64,000 nucleotides of DNA from Cololabis saira (GCF_033807715.1 NC_084591.1:28484590-28548589); one strand, 5' to 3'; positions 20,801-31,364 are shown, counted from the first letter of the stretch. Numbers and translations: made by a program. The notes: generated from the letters alone by a model not told the origin.

Positions 20801-21647
20801 CAGGAGGGGTATGATTCGTTTTAGAGATATGTTCATAGACGGCACCGTGGCATCTTTTGAGCAGTTAAGTAGTAAATTCAGCCTTCCAAAATCACATTTC
20901 TTTAGGTATCTTCAGGCTAGACATTTTGTTCTTTCCCAGACACCCAGCCCTGGTGCATCGATAGGCTCGACCACAGTTGACAAAGTTCTTGCCACAGACC
21001 CATTCAAAAAGGGGCTCATTTCGTCTTTCTATGGCATGTTGCTGGATCTTAAGAGTGCCCCTACAGATAAACTCAAAGCAGCATGGGAGCAGGACTTAGG
21101 GCTTCCCTTATCAGAGGATACCTGGGAGTCCATACTCAAACTGGTTAATACAACCTCCCTGTGCGCACGTCACTGCTTAATTCAGTTTAAAGTGGTACAC
21201 AGGGCTCATATTTCCAAAGCAAAGTTATCCTCCATGTACCCAGATATTAGTCCATACTGTGTAAGATGTAAAGTAGCAGAAGCCTCTCTCATCCACATGT
21301 ACTGGTCCTGCCCATGTCTAAACAAGTACTGGATGGAAGTATTTCATACTCTCTCTCTGGTGCTTAAAATCAGATTAGAACCAAACCCACTGACTGCCCT
21401 GTTTGGGGTCATGGAGGGAGGAAGGAAGTTAACCACTGCACAGGGGCACACTTTGTCTTTTGCCTCCCTTTTGGCTCGTCGGGCAATTCTGTTCAGGTGG
21501 AAGGATCCCTTCCCTCCTACTCGTGCGCAATGGCTGGAAGACATCATGTCCTGCTTAAAACTGGAGAAAATTAGATACTCGCTTCAGCAATCAAATAAGT
21601 TCCAGAAAGTGTGGGGACCTTTTCTAGAAGCATTCCAGACCCTGTGA
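17874..21647 (+). CDS. L1-type ORF2: AP-like endonuclease and reverse transcriptase
   Basis: The 1257-residue frame begins MSRYLKLVSWNVKGLN. The N-terminal apurinic-type endonuclease (about 1-230) shows WNVKGLN, FLQETHI, GGDFNCW and ISDHAPV, which carry the catalytic Asn, Glu, Asp and His. The reverse transcriptase (about 460-740) has GKCPGPDGFPAEF, SYRPISLLN, DQTGFIKGR, DAEKAFDRV (Asp598), GTRQGCPLSP (from residue 654) and YADD (698-701), so the catalytic aspartates are intact. Near residues 1120-1150 a C-X2-C-X8-H-X4-C cluster (CVRC...H...C) matches the C-terminal L1 motif. The protein nicks target DNA and primes cDNA synthesis on it. Its length is normal for fish L1 and there are no stops or frameshifts. 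It ends with TGA 12 bp before the TATTTC of the 3' UTR. Confidence 0.93.
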   Translation: MSRYLKLVSWNVKGLNHPVKRKRIFSHLKHLKTEIAFLQETHIRSSDNSRLFPRWSGQRFHSSFQAKARGVSVLISQDVSFEQHNVISDKFGRYVIVSGKLFNTLVVLVNVYAPNSDDAVFFERLFSLLPDLNTYSLILGGDFNCWLDPVLDRSSTNPGTASKSARLIQAFLSDYGVCDVWRSLHPCDREYSFFSQVHHTYSRIDYFFIDNQLIPLVHSCAYQSIVISDHAPVVLTMSLPDLPQRDRQWRFNSTLLSDTNFVKSMETEIAFFLSTNMTPGMSSLTVWDSLKAYLRGQIISYTARVRQKSYRERSDLARQIKEVDEEYSRTKSPDLYKKRLELKTKFDLLTTHPIEQSLLKSKTRFYVYGDKSDKLLANQLKGSKAKQNISKIRLPNGHVTTDHLLINEAFRDFYTQLYTSESQTDRDEIADFLNSLSIPSLSPDLRKTLEEPISLMEITRAISSLQSGKCPGPDGFPAEFLKKFSTLLSPLLSTVLSESFSHGSLPPSFSEACITLIAKKGKDPTECASYRPISLLNTDAKILAKVLAHRLENALPTIISEDQTGFIKGRQSYFNTRRLFNIIYSASEAIPECVVSLDAEKAFDRVQWDYLFAVLDRFGFGPNFALWIKLLYLHPTASIRTNSQRSKPFNLHRGTRQGCPLSPMLFDMAIEPLATALRSCEDVSGIWRGGREHKVSLYADDLLLFISHPLASLPPALSLLSQFGKLSGYKLNLSKSELFPTNLESHALDLSNFPFKIANDKFSYLGISVTRKHKDLLQENLISLLNETKQTLTQWSPLSMSLVGRINSVKMTILPKFLYLFQTLPLFIPGSFFQSLDSVISTYLWRGKRPRLNKTHLQKIKSAGGLALPNFRYYYWAANLRCLAFWSFYCDGADRPDWVAMELHPTDDLSIPALLGSSLPLPSLKSIKNPVVKHSLRIWAQFRKFFGFQSFSLLSPIASNHFFKPSLEDPTFQEWHRRGMIRFRDMFIDGTVASFEQLSSKFSLPKSHFFRYLQARHFVLSQTPSPGASIGSTTVDKVLATDPFKKGLISSFYGMLLDLKSAPTDKLKAAWEQDLGLPLSEDTWESILKLVNTTSLCARHCLIQFKVVHRAHISKAKLSSMYPDISPYCVRCKVAEASLIHMYWSCPCLNKYWMEVFHTLSLVLKIRLEPNPLTALFGVMEGGRKLTTAQGHTLSFASLLARRAILFRWKDPFPPTRAQWLEDIMSCLKLEKIRYSLQQSNKFQKVWGPFLEAFQTL

Positions 21648-22002
21648 ACTATACTTCATATTTCTTTTATATTCCTAGTGCAGGCTTTTGATGTTAGAGT
21701 GACCTCATACTGTGATTAGTAATCTGGCAGTGACAGGGGAGGGATTAGTTTGGTCTGTAGTTTGTTTTTGTTACTATTTTATATTTTTTCATACTGTTTA
21801 ATTGTTTTTTATACTCTGTACACTGGTGTATGCTATGATTAACATGCCCATGCCTAATCAAAATGTTTGTAATTGACATGCAGCATTTCACCTTTTTTAC
21901 TTTGTGAAAATTTTAATAAAAAGATCTTGAATTAAAAAAAAAATATCAAATTTGAAAAAATAAATAAATAAATTAATTAATACATTTAGCACATAAGACA
22001 GC

Positions 22003-22090
22003 ATGTGGCCCTGCGATGAACTGGCGACCTGTCCAGTGAGCTGGGACAGGCTCCAGCAGAGCCCCGTGACCCTGCATGGTGGACAGCAAG
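22003..22090. repeat. RTE-like tail fragment, opposite orientation to 8866-8962
   Basis: Contains CTGGCGACCTGTCCAG and GAGCTGGGACAGGCTCC followed by GACCCTGCATGG. This is the reverse complement of the common fish tail seen upstream. It is short and has no coding part. Confidence 0.55.
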
Positions 22091-23145
22091 CTTTTAGCTT
22101 GTGCCTTGAGGTAGCCTATTGTGTTTTGAAGTGTACTTTGAGTTTTTGTCATTTTTTAAAATTTTTTAGGCTGTTGTCAGAAGTCAGCAAGCCAGTATAA
22201 AAACAGAAATTGTGTTATGTTTTGTTTTTTTCAGTCAGTTTTTATTTACAGTGTGTAAACTTGAATGCATTGAACTATTAAGTGCAAGATAAGAAATGTA
22301 AATCCAAAAAGTAATTACGTGAGTTTTGCCTCCTGCAGCAAGTACACATGTTGGGGTTTGGGAGCTAATTAGTTGAGCGAGCTTTGATACCTACCATAGG
22401 AAGTTGGTTTAAAGCAGCCACAGAAAAGGCTTTGATGGTATAACTCTGCAGTCTAATTGAGTAGCAAGTGGCTGTAGGGTGGAAAGTGCTGAACAGGTTG
22501 GTTCCTCACTGCAAGTGCAACACTAAAACATATTCCTTTTCCTGCCTACTTCTCTACTTCTTTGTTAAGAGTCCTTGATCTATCCTTCACACAACACTTT
22601 GCAGTCTGCAAAAGGACTTTTCCCTCCCCTTAGCTTGTTTTTTTCAGAGACAGAGAGAGAAAAACAAAACAAAACAAAACACAACACCAGCAAACTTAAT
22701 TGTGACACCAAAGCCTTTTCTTCCTTACAGATGTAATGTGCTCGTCTTCCCTCCAGGCTGTTTGATTAGCTCTTTCTTTCTTGGCTGTTTTTTGATGAGA
22801 CATGATGATGCGTTCAGCTGGACCACCTCCCGTGCTCTGACTCTGAACAACAAGGCTCTGATTTTCTTAGGGTTTGCTTGGTCGGGCTTTCTTGAGTGGG
22901 ACCCATGATGATGTCTCAGAGACATTTTCTTGTCAGCTTCAGCGCATCATTAAATAAATACATATGCAACTATTCTGGTAATCAGCTGGCTTGTATGTTC
23001 CTGTTTTATAATTTTGGTTGGCTCAAACACAGGATAAATTAGTGGCGTATGTTATTCAAACAACAATTTATGACAGACGGACAGATTTAATACTTGGGGG
23101 AGCATGCTGTGTATACTGTAACTAAAAATATAAGAACTCCCAAAG

Positions 23146-23148
<3 letters not shown>
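22091..23148. other. unassigned spacer
   Basis: No gene recognised. An AAAAC pentanucleotide run lies at about 22660-22683. A 68-codon frame at 22702-22908 has no recognisable feature. Confidence 0.4.

Positions 23149-23240
<92 letters not shown>
23149..23240. repeat. (TA)n microsatellite
   Basis: An uninterrupted run of about 46 TA dinucleotides, able to extrude as a cruciform. Likely highly length-variable. Confidence 0.95.
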
Positions 23241-23243
<3 letters not shown>

Positions 23244-23424
23244 AGAGATTTGTGCATCACAATATTTAAAAAAAAGTTTATTCTCAGAGGAGGGTCTACT
23301 AATGAAATCATTTTTTTTTGTCTTCAAATAGGTTTTAGTAATCTGGATGAAACTTACATAACTATGGCTTTATATTCTGTGAACACATAGAGGGTGGGCA
23401 TTTTACTCCTCAATTCCAGTCACA

Positions 23425-23870
23425 AAATATATTTTCTTCTTATTCTTCTTCTTCTTTTAGCTTCTCTCTTTTGGGCTCGCTGCAGCGGATCATTCGTTTC
23501 CATCTCATCCTGTCTTCTGCATATTCCTCTGTCACACGACTCACACCAACCGACTACATATGCTTTTCATCACATCCAGACATCTTGTCTTTGGTCTTTT
23601 CCTTTTTCTCCTGGCTGGCAGCTCCATCCCCAGCTTCCTTCTAAAAATGTATCCACTATCCCTCCGCTTTACATGTCCAAACCGTCTCAGTCTGGTTTCT
23701 CTTACTTTATCTCCAAGATGTTTAGCTGTTCCTCCGATGTGCTTGATTTTAGTCCTATCCATCTTTCTCGCTCCCAAAGTAACATCTTAACATCTTCAAC
23801 TCTGTCATCTCCACCTCTGTCATCTCCTACTCTGTCATCTTCAGCTTTGCTTCTGGTCCCTTGATCAGTG
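23425..23870 (-). mobile_element. RTE-like LINE fragment, C-terminal RT region
   Basis: The reverse-strand frame at 23541-23777 reads RETRLRRFGHVKRRDSGYI then ELPARRKRKRPKTRCLDVMK. This is the RWFGHV.R...Y...GRRKRGRP..R signature at the end of RTE/BovB-like and related LINE proteins. A GAAGAAGAAGAATAAG repeat on the same strand (about 23436-23455 on the plus strand) is a plausible 3' tail. The copy is 5'-truncated, with no catalytic RT motifs. Confidence 0.6.
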
Positions 23871-25979
23871 ATGTTGTTCTATCAACTTCCCAAACAGTTC
23901 AACCTTATTTTAGAAGGCGTGCATTTTCTGCTCGAAATGCAAGAAAAAAAGTAGAAGTAAAATCTTAGTACTTTTGTTGACACAGAAATAGAGACCCCCC
24001 CCGGTATATAGCACTACTAAATCCTGAATGTCATGCTTTGTCACTTAGCTGAAAAGGTTGAGATCTCTCAGAATCATTTGAAGGTGCTGGTCTTCACTTT
24101 ATGCGCTCTATGTCAGACCTCAAATTTAGGAAGTAATTGCTGTTTATTAAGCTTGAAATAAGCTCTGCTGGTTAATGCAAGAGGTTCTGTCAGAAGTCTG
24201 GAGTAACTGTCACAGCTATTATTTCAGAGGTGACATCAGGGAGTGCTTACATGTGATTGTGTGGTTTGAGAGGGAAAGAAAGAGACGGAGAGACATAGAA
24301 ACCCCCACTGGCATTACTTTCCTCTAATCCTCTTTGTGCTACACCTGGTTGGCATATTAATGATGAAGGAATGGCCTAGATTTCTTTCTAAGCATGCTGT
24401 AAAAAACAAAACAAAACAAAAAAAAAAAACACACACACATTTCAAATGAGAATTTGCTTATGTTTTTCTCTCAACAATTAATCTTATTCAGTTTCATATA
24501 ATTCAGCTGGTTTTTCTACATATTGGCCGGACAGTTGTCAACAAAAGTCTCACTGATGATGTAGGTTGATATTTCCCCCTTCCTTGTGGCTGCCTCCTCA
24601 GAACAAAAACTTCTTCAGACAATTGATAAATCCTCAATTATAAATTGACAAACAATTCAACACTGTTGGCAGAGCAATTTTTTATGATTACTGTTTAGAT
24701 TCTTCACTTGTCAACATGGGACTGAAGCTCAGTTAATGACGGCGGTAATGCAACTAACAGAATCCCTTTGTGGAAAGACCAAAAGTCTTGACCAAACGGT
24801 TGAACTGGTTTGTGTTTTTTGAGAGGTTTTTATTTATTTATTTTGTCTGTGTGCAATAAGAGAGAAAATACTGCAGTTATTGTTTTGACACGTACGGCTG
24901 CTGTGTGATAGATAAGGCCTCCGTTGAAGTGTTCATCTTCAGAGACAACTCATTTTCATCTCTCCTGGAAACGTCTGCTGCAGCTGTCTTTGATGTGCAC
25001 AGGAAATGATTCAAATCAACTAATTAAACTTAGGAAATTTCAGCTTTATAAAACTGTGCTATCTGTATTTTCTATCTGCTTCGTTAACATCTTTTTTGGT
25101 GATTTAGTTTTATTGTTCGGATGCATATAAATTACTATTACCACTAAACTTAAATATAGATATTACAGCATACTTCCCCATTTATGTTCTTTCTGTCAAA
25201 TATCTTATCCAGTCATTCATGTTTCACTCCATTTAACGTATTCACATCTTCCCTTTTATCTCCCCAGACCTCCTTGTAACTTCACTTTTTTCCTCATCAT
25301 CTCGTTTCCAACTTACTCATCTCTAAATGCAGAGGAATGCTTTTTCCTCATGAGCGAGTTGAAAAGGACAAAGGAGAGCAAAATGAAATGCCACTTGGCA
25401 CCTGTGAGGAAAGAGCTTGGGCACACGGGACAGATGGAGATGATCCGGAGGGATCCAGGAGGCAAAAACCTTTTAATCCCCGTGACATTTTTGCTCAAAC
25501 CTCTCATCAAAGCCTGTGAGCGGCTGCGCTGTGAAGGAAAAAGGAGGGTGAGGATGGATGTTTGCAAGAGACGGATGAAAATAAGGTGAGCCCTGGAGGA
25601 CAGACACATAGACAGGGAAGGGATAGACAAAGACAGACCGACTGATGTTGGATTTCTGGAAAGAGACAAATAGTGGAAAGCGTGGTACCAATGACTAACA
25701 GTGTATCCCTGAGTAAATGCATCAGTTTTTCTTTTCTTGTCTGTCTGCATCATATCTTTTCTCCTACAATGTGCAAGCATCACCATACTCTTAGATAATA
25801 CTCTGTGCATACTGATGTCCCAGAGATGGCTTATCCTTTGGCTAAGCTTAGTCCTATCATAACTTTAGCTCTGCTCTCTGACACTTGTCACGGCCAATTG
25901 CTATGACAGGCACAGTCTTTGCAATGATCTACAAAACAGCACTTTGCCCACATCTATCAATCCCCATCTTTCTCTGACT
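23871..25979. other. unassigned spacer
   Basis: No gene recognised. Contains a short A/AC repeat at about 24398-24440. The longest reverse-strand frame (25313-25810, 165 codons) overlaps equally long plus-strand frames and shows no domain. Confidence 0.4.
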
Positions 25980-25984
25980 CATTT

Positions 25985-26215
25985 TTTATTAACCTTTATT
26001 CATCCCACAAGGGGAAACTAGTCATCTGCTTTTAACCCATCACTAGCTAGACTAGAACAGTGGGCTGCCAGAGGACACCGGTACCTGGGGAGCAGGAAGG
26101 GTTAGGGCCTTGGTCAGTGACCCAAATAGGTTAATATCAGTTGCAGTTGCAGGACTTGAACCTGTGTCTTCCAGGCACAAGCCCACCTCTGTAACCACAG
26201 GCCACCCACCCCATT
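25985..26215. repeat. fish SINE-like interspersed repeat
   Basis: Begins TTTATTCATCCCACAAGGGG and includes ACCTGGGGAGCAGGAAGGG, GGACTTGAACCTGTGTCTTC and GCCCACCTCTGTAACCACAG. This combination recurs as a dispersed repeat in fish genomes. The GAACCTG...CTAACCAC part resembles a degenerate tRNA-type B-box segment, but no intact tRNA folds. Confidence 0.45.
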
Positions 26216-27018
26216 TTATCATTTTAGTTTTTCTTACTATTTCACAACTTCTCTTTTTGCTACTGAGCAATAAGTGGAGTTGTGTCATGTTGCATGTGAA
26301 ACCTTGTCCACCTTAAATGAAAGTTTAAAACATATAGAGCCGATCTGCTGTGTATTTGATGCTCATCTGCCCTCAGATAAAACTGAAAGACAAGATTTCT
26401 GGAAAACTGACTGAAACGGATTCCTTTTTGTCTTTGGTCCGACAAAAACAAGCCAGATGCCTAAATCTAAGGAACAGCAGAGCTGGAAGCTTAAACGAGC
26501 CATAATAATGACCTGCAGCCAAGCAACAGAAGAGAAAGAAAAAAGATGTAGACGAAAATCTTTAATTACACACTTTCTAGCAGAGCATATGTGATGAAAT
26601 ACCTCCAGATTTTCCAGCAACAGTCCAAGATGAAGCGCAACAGCGAGATGAATGCTATAGTTTTTAATCTCACCATAAATGATGTTAAACTGGGGTCACT
26701 CAGTAATACACATTTCAACACACTCAAGATGAAAACTAAAGAATTTAATTTATGCTCAGTGTTTGCGATGAAGATTACGTTATTAATCCATGGAGAGAGG
26801 ATTATTACAATTTGCGGTGCAGCTGAAGGCATGGCGAGGACAAACTGAATTTAGGTCATACTCTTATGGACCAGGTTCTGTGCCCTTTGATCTTGAAGCT
26901 AGAATAATAATGGAATAAGGCAGCTGTGTATAGATGGCTGACATGAATTCAGCTGGAGATAAACCTCAGGCTCGATGCATTTTATCAGTCAGAATAGAGG
27001 ACCTCTAATATAGAGTCG
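26216..27018. other. unassigned spacer
   Basis: No recognisable gene or repeat boundaries; several overlapping short frames on both strands. Confidence 0.4.
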
Positions 27019-27360
27019 TCAGAAGAAGAAGAAGAAGAAGAACGAGGATGAGTGGAGAGAAAAAGAAGTGGAAAAACAAGGTGGAAAAGAACAAGGAGCA
27101 GGAAGAAGGGAGATGAAGAATGAGAATAAAGAGGGTGAAAAAATGGAGATGGAGAAGAAGGAGAAGAAAAGAGTGAGGAGAAGAAAAGGAGCCAGAGAAA
27201 GAGCAGGAGTACAAGATGGGGGAGGAGGAAAAGAAGAATGAGGATGAGAGGAAGAAGGATGATGATAATTAGAAGAAAAAATAGAAGAAGAAGAAGCTAA
27301 ATGAAGAAAGAAAATGGAGTAGAGGAAGAAGGTTGAGGGGGAGAAGAAAGTAATAATTTG
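27019..27360 (+). repeat. long purine tract, (GAAGAA/GGAGAA) rich
   Basis: About 340 bp composed almost only of A and G on the plus strand, starting with GAAGAAGAAGAAGAAGAA. It could form triplex (H-DNA). The long reverse-strand frames across it are low-complexity Ser/Leu/Phe translations, not genes. Confidence 0.8.
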
Positions 27361-28119
27361 GAGCAGGAGCATGTTTACTGCAGTGAAGCATAATTCATTT
27401 TGTATACAATCCCCCTCCCCTTTTGTTCTTTCTTTCTTTCATTCTTTCTTTTTAGAGGTATATTTTGTAATTGCTGGTGACATAGAGATGTAAAACAGTC
27501 TAACATTACACGTATAATCTAATCCAAAGAAGATTTTAATGGAGTCAATATGTATCTAAAATATGAATCTCCACAAGACAGAACAGGAAATAGCACACAA
27601 TTGGTTTATCCTTTGAGGCATCTGGAGTTGCTTTTCTTAGTTTCTTAGTTATAGAAGGGAATGCATTGTCCATTGCCTTGAAGAACAAAGAAAAAAGGAA
27701 GACCAGCTGTCTTGATTCGAGCACTGACCATGACCTGGACAACAGCGCCCAAAAACAATCTTTTAGATGGTGAGACAGACAAATGAATCCCATGATTTCA
27801 CTGTCATAGTCAGGATTTAAAGACATTGCTTCAGCAAAAAAGTTGGTGCCAGCTCTGTTGCTCCATTGACAAGATGCGGCCATTGCTTTCCCATTAATTC
27901 CCACAAGGTGGCAGTAAAACGCATATTTTAAGAGTTGCCTCCTCACAGCAGATATTTATGCATTATGAGGTCTAAATTATTTAGTCGGATGTGTAGACAT
28001 GGTCACAGTATAGGAAATGATTACTATTATTTGCACATATTAGTCTATTTTTGGACGGCAAAAGAAAATATATAAGCGTGTTTTATTATGTTACAATTAG
28101 ATGCTCTCAGTATAAATAG
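27361..28119. other. unassigned spacer
   Basis: A 133-codon reverse-strand frame at 27545-27946 is open, but I recognise no domain and it has no start or splice context worth calling. Confidence 0.35.
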
Positions 28120-28866
28120 ATCTGCAATGAATGAGCGCTTCTGAGACCGTTTGAAAAATTGGACCCAATCCCACAAACTTTGGATGGACGCATTCAATGT
28201 CAAATAAAATTATACGATTTCAAATTCAAGACAGCAATAACAATGTACAAGGCACACAACCAGATGCTCCCACACTGTATCCTGGAGTTGTTCCAGGTGA
28301 GGGAAAGCAGGCACAACCTAAGGGGCTATGGCATTTTTGAGCAGAAATGGCCAAGAACAAAAAAAATGTTGCGGTGTATCAGTGTCGAAGGGGTGAAACT
28401 GTGGAACCGCCTGGATGAGGAACTAAAAAAAAGTAGCTCAATTTATAAATTTAAAAAAAATTGCAAATCTAAAATAATGGATAAATATACAACACAAATA
28501 TAAATTATCTTCATATTAAACTGTCTTAATTATGCAACTTTCCTCCTGCAGCTATCCTCAAATCGTGAGTGACCACATTTATTTTCTTCTCTTCTTTGTT
28601 TTGTTCGTTCGTTTCGTTTTCTTCTTATTAGTATCTTTTGTTTCTGAAGTCTGCCTTTGTTGAAAAGGATAGGCAAAATAAGCCATGAGGCTTCAGCCTA
28701 TACCCTTTTGGTCAAAAAAAAAAAAAAAAGGAAATGTGTACATATATATAATATATATATTTATACCTGTGTGTATACTGTACATAGCCTACAGTGTGTA
28801 TATGCAAACATCTTAAAATGTAAATGACCAAAACAAAATAAACTAAACTAAAAAAAAAAAAAAAAA
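28120..28866 (+). mobile_element. LINE fragment, C-terminal protein end plus 3' UTR and A-tail
   Basis: The frame at 28159-28503 reads KFKTAITMYKAHNQMLPHCI, then RESRHNLRGYGIFE and CISVEGVKLWNRL, the familiar C-terminal tail of a fish LINE reverse transcriptase (Rex1-like or L2-like; I cannot separate them). A 3' UTR with GGCAAAATAAGCCATGAGGC (about 28672) follows, then an A-run ending at 28866. Catalytic domains are absent. It lies just upstream of the CpG-rich region of the host gene and abuts it through its tail. Confidence 0.65.
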
Positions 28867-28899
28867 AGATTGCTCGTCTAGTGAAGCTAGAGGGTCTTG

Positions 28900-30288
28900 A
28901 ATTGTGGGTTGAGGATTAGGAAAGTTTGAGGCTGTGAGGAGTTTCTCCAGTCCGCCGGATGACGGATCCTGCTCGCAGCCTACCCGGGGCCGGTGAGGAC
29001 GGATCAGTCGTCCCGCCTCCTCGGACTTTGCGGGATTGTAATTGGTCACGGCGCCTGCCAATCCCCGTCCGCCCAGGTTAGGTTGCTGCGCACCGTTGAG
29101 GATGCTCAGTTGATGGGCGTACAGATATGTGGTCGCTCAGGAGGGGATACTCTTACTCGTTTTCATTGTAGCACAACAAAACCATGTTTTTTTTCTCCTG
29201 GTTTTGTCTCCGCTTCAGACCTCCCGCAGATCAGCTGATTCTTTTTTTTCCTCCCACCCCCTTATTCTCTCTCCTTATTTCTTATCCTCATCTCCCGGCG
29301 AGGAGCGGCTGCAACGATGCCGCCGCTGCGCTTTAGACTGGTAGATGAGGAGCTAATAACAGAACACCAGCAACAACAACACGAGACAGTGCCATCGCTG
29401 CTGGAGCGACACCTCAATGTGGACTAGTTAAATCCTGAGGTCGTCGCATGGCGGATGATGCGCCGAGCGCGCACTTTGAGAGGAACGCACCTGCCGTGAA
29501 GACAATCCCTCCACATGGACAGCTGTAACCCCGGACCCGGGGCATCGCCGCCGTGCACGGAGCTCTGATCCATCACGCTGACTCCAACCCACCCCGGATG
29601 ACGGCGGGATGACAGCTGATGGCCCCTCCTCTCCCTGGACGGGGATAAAAACGCGCTCCATCTGAACCTGGAGTCTCCTGACGGGAACAATAGCGCGCAG
29701 CGCAGAGAGAGCGCCGTCTCCCCCATCAGGACCACTTGGCACCAGACACTCCCGCCTTCTTCTAATTTAATTTATGTCCCTTTTTAACGATTAAAGCATC
29801 TCCACGAGGAAAGTGCATGTCTCCCTCTTTGATACTTTGAGCTCAATATCCTAATGGCCGGAGGGGATGATCCTTGAGTAGCCGATAAAATAATCAAACA
29901 AGGGCTTGAGCCGCCGGGGGGATTTGTTAAGATTATCGCCACAGCGCTATTTTGTCCCACACTTCTGGCTGAATTTGACAGCTTTTTAATCTGCACCGTA
30001 GCCCTTTTTTTTTTTTTTTTCCTGGGATGCCTGTTTAACAGCTGCGATATTAACCTGGAAAGGGGAAGGGGAAGGGGAAGGGGGGGAGATGAGCCTGAGA
30101 CTGGGACCTGGATCCGGCTGTAGTCCGCACCTCCCCTCGCTCTTCAGGAGGCTGCCCGGGATGCGCTCGCCCTGAGCACGGAGGAGAGAAAAAAACAAGC
30201 AGGAAAACACAACTCAGCAGCGCCTTTTCCCCCAGCAGAGCCGTTTTTACTCTCTACCGGGCTGCCACCGGAGGATGTTTCAGCAAGG
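28900..30288 (+). promoter_or_regulatory. CpG-rich promoter and 5' UTR region of the b4galnt4-like gene
   Basis: CG dinucleotides, scarce elsewhere in the host sequence, cluster here (for example around 28935-29050, 29440-29700 and 30140-30290). No TATA box is obvious, consistent with a CpG-island promoter, and the transcription start cannot be placed. GGGGAA repeats at about 30060-30087 give four or more G-runs and could fold as a quadruplex in the leader. A T-run is at 30006-30020. Confidence 0.55.
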
Positions 30289-30307
30289 ATGCTGCGCTTC
30301 CCCGTGA
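30275..30307 (+). promoter_or_regulatory. short upstream ORF overlapping the main start
   Basis: An ATG at 30275 opens a 10-codon frame that ends at TGA 30305-30307, past the main ATG at 30289 and in another frame. If it is in the mature leader, ribosomes starting here would bypass the main start, so it could lower translation. This is inferred from sequence only. Confidence 0.5.
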
Positions 30308-30430
30308 AGAAGATCCGGAAGCAGTTCAAGCTTCTGCTGCTGCTGGTGCTGCTCACATCAGCCGTGTGGTTCACCTACCTGCACATCAACCAGGGCAAGA
30401 CCATCAAACTACACTTCAACTACGGAAAAG
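30289..30430 (+). CDS. b4galnt4: first coding exon, beta-1,4-N-acetylgalactosaminyltransferase 4-like
   Basis: The exon encodes 47 codons plus one base and stops at a consensus donor (AAAAG|GTAGGT), leaving phase 1. The product starts MLRFPVKKIRKQFKLLLLLV: a short basic cytosolic tail (residues 1-14), a single membrane span (15-33) and the start of a lumenal stem, a type II Golgi topology. The PVKKIRKQ.KLLLLL..L...W.TY.H pattern is what I recall at the N-terminus of vertebrate B4GALNT4, and B4GALNT3 is similar but less so. The enzyme transfers GalNAc in beta-1,4 linkage to GlcNAc to form LacdiNAc on glycoproteins. No later exon (PA14-like or catalytic domain) is visible in the window, so the assignment rests on the tail and anchor only. 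The teleost a/b paralogue is not determined. Confidence 0.7.
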
Positions 30431-31363
30431 GTAGGTTTCATTGGATAAACCTAATCTTTACATGTCCTGTATGGTTTTACTTCACACCTTTATCATGGGG
30501 GGCTATAGAATTAACTTCCATTTAAATCATTTTCATAAACATACCTCAGCAATAATGATCACAAACCACGTCATTATTACAATAAAGTCACTAACAAGTG
30601 AAGTGGGCTCTTTTAGGGATATTATAGGTGCACTGAGCTGATACATGAGAGTGGGGAAAAGGAAAGCAAAGTTTTCACAGCCTGTATAAAGCTAAAAGTG
30701 CTACAGGGGAAAAAAAGAGCACATTTGTCAGACATCATAGGCTGTGATGATGAGGTCAGTGTTGACACTGCATGCATACAGGTCTCTGTGTCATTTTTTT
30801 GTTGCATGGATTCATTGCAAATCCTTCCATGAAACAATTAGACCATAGACGTTCACTTATTATATTTGCATGTGTGATGAGTGGCCTAGGATATTACTGT
30901 CAGAAGGGCTAACAAAGAGAAGGTGCATGTCTCATGAATTAACTAGTTTCCTGCCGTAGGCTAAATAAAGAGCCCCGTGGTCCGTGGCTGGGTCGAAAGC
31001 CAGGCCGTCGCCTTCAACATTAATAATCAAAGGACTGTTCTCAAACGTGGCCCCAGACGTCTCTGGCATGCGGGTCAGCTTTAAACAAATATTTGGGGCT
31101 GAGCAGCACGGGGGAAGTACATTTCCACCTGCTGGCATTTTTACGTGCGATTACCGTGTCCTAACAGAACTCTTGCATTTTCTTCGGGCTGGTTTTGAAG
31201 GTGGAAAATGCAGAGAAACTAAGGAATGACTGACTTAAAGTGCTGCATCTAGTAAGGCACCGCTCACCACAGATTTAACTCGGGCTGATGGTGTTCTTGT
31301 TTCTCCAGCAGCTGTCAGTGTAAGGTGATACCCAGTGATTACGTTGTCCTTGAAGAGCTTACA

Positions 31364-31364
<1 letters not shown>
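30431..31364 (+). other. start of the presumed large first intron
   Basis: Begins with the GTAGGT donor. No exon, repeat family or RNA gene recognised. Confidence 0.5.

Larger units (their letters stand above)
16111..21954 (+). mobile_element. full-length L1-type LINE with both ORFs open and perfect 14-bp TSD
   Basis: The body runs from GGGGGCTTCCGGTTGG (16125) to the A-tail ending at 21940. AAATATCAAATTTG is repeated exactly at 16111-16124 and 21941-21954. The order is: short 5' UTR, ORF1 (coiled coil and RNA-binding domain), a long 0.77-kb inter-ORF region, ORF2 (endonuclease and reverse transcriptase), a 0.29-kb 3' UTR with AATAAA at 21915-21920, and an A-rich tail. The full length, open frames and undiverged target copies together suggest a recent and possibly competent copy. 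Confidence 0.93.

Noticed and set aside
25313..25810. 165-codon reverse-strand open frame
   Set aside because: Two plus-strand frames overlap it, the composition is not protein-like, and no motif was recognised.
26110..26215. Possible tRNA gene in the CTTGAACC...CTAACCAC segment
   Set aside because: No complete cloverleaf; the sequence is part of a dispersed SINE-like repeat.
27019..27372. Ser/Leu/Phe-rich reverse-strand frames up to 117 codons
   Set aside because: They are translations of the purine tract and carry no coding signal.
27545..27946. 133-codon reverse-strand frame that might be a retrogene
   Set aside because: No similarity that I recognise, and no poly(A) tail or target duplication around it.
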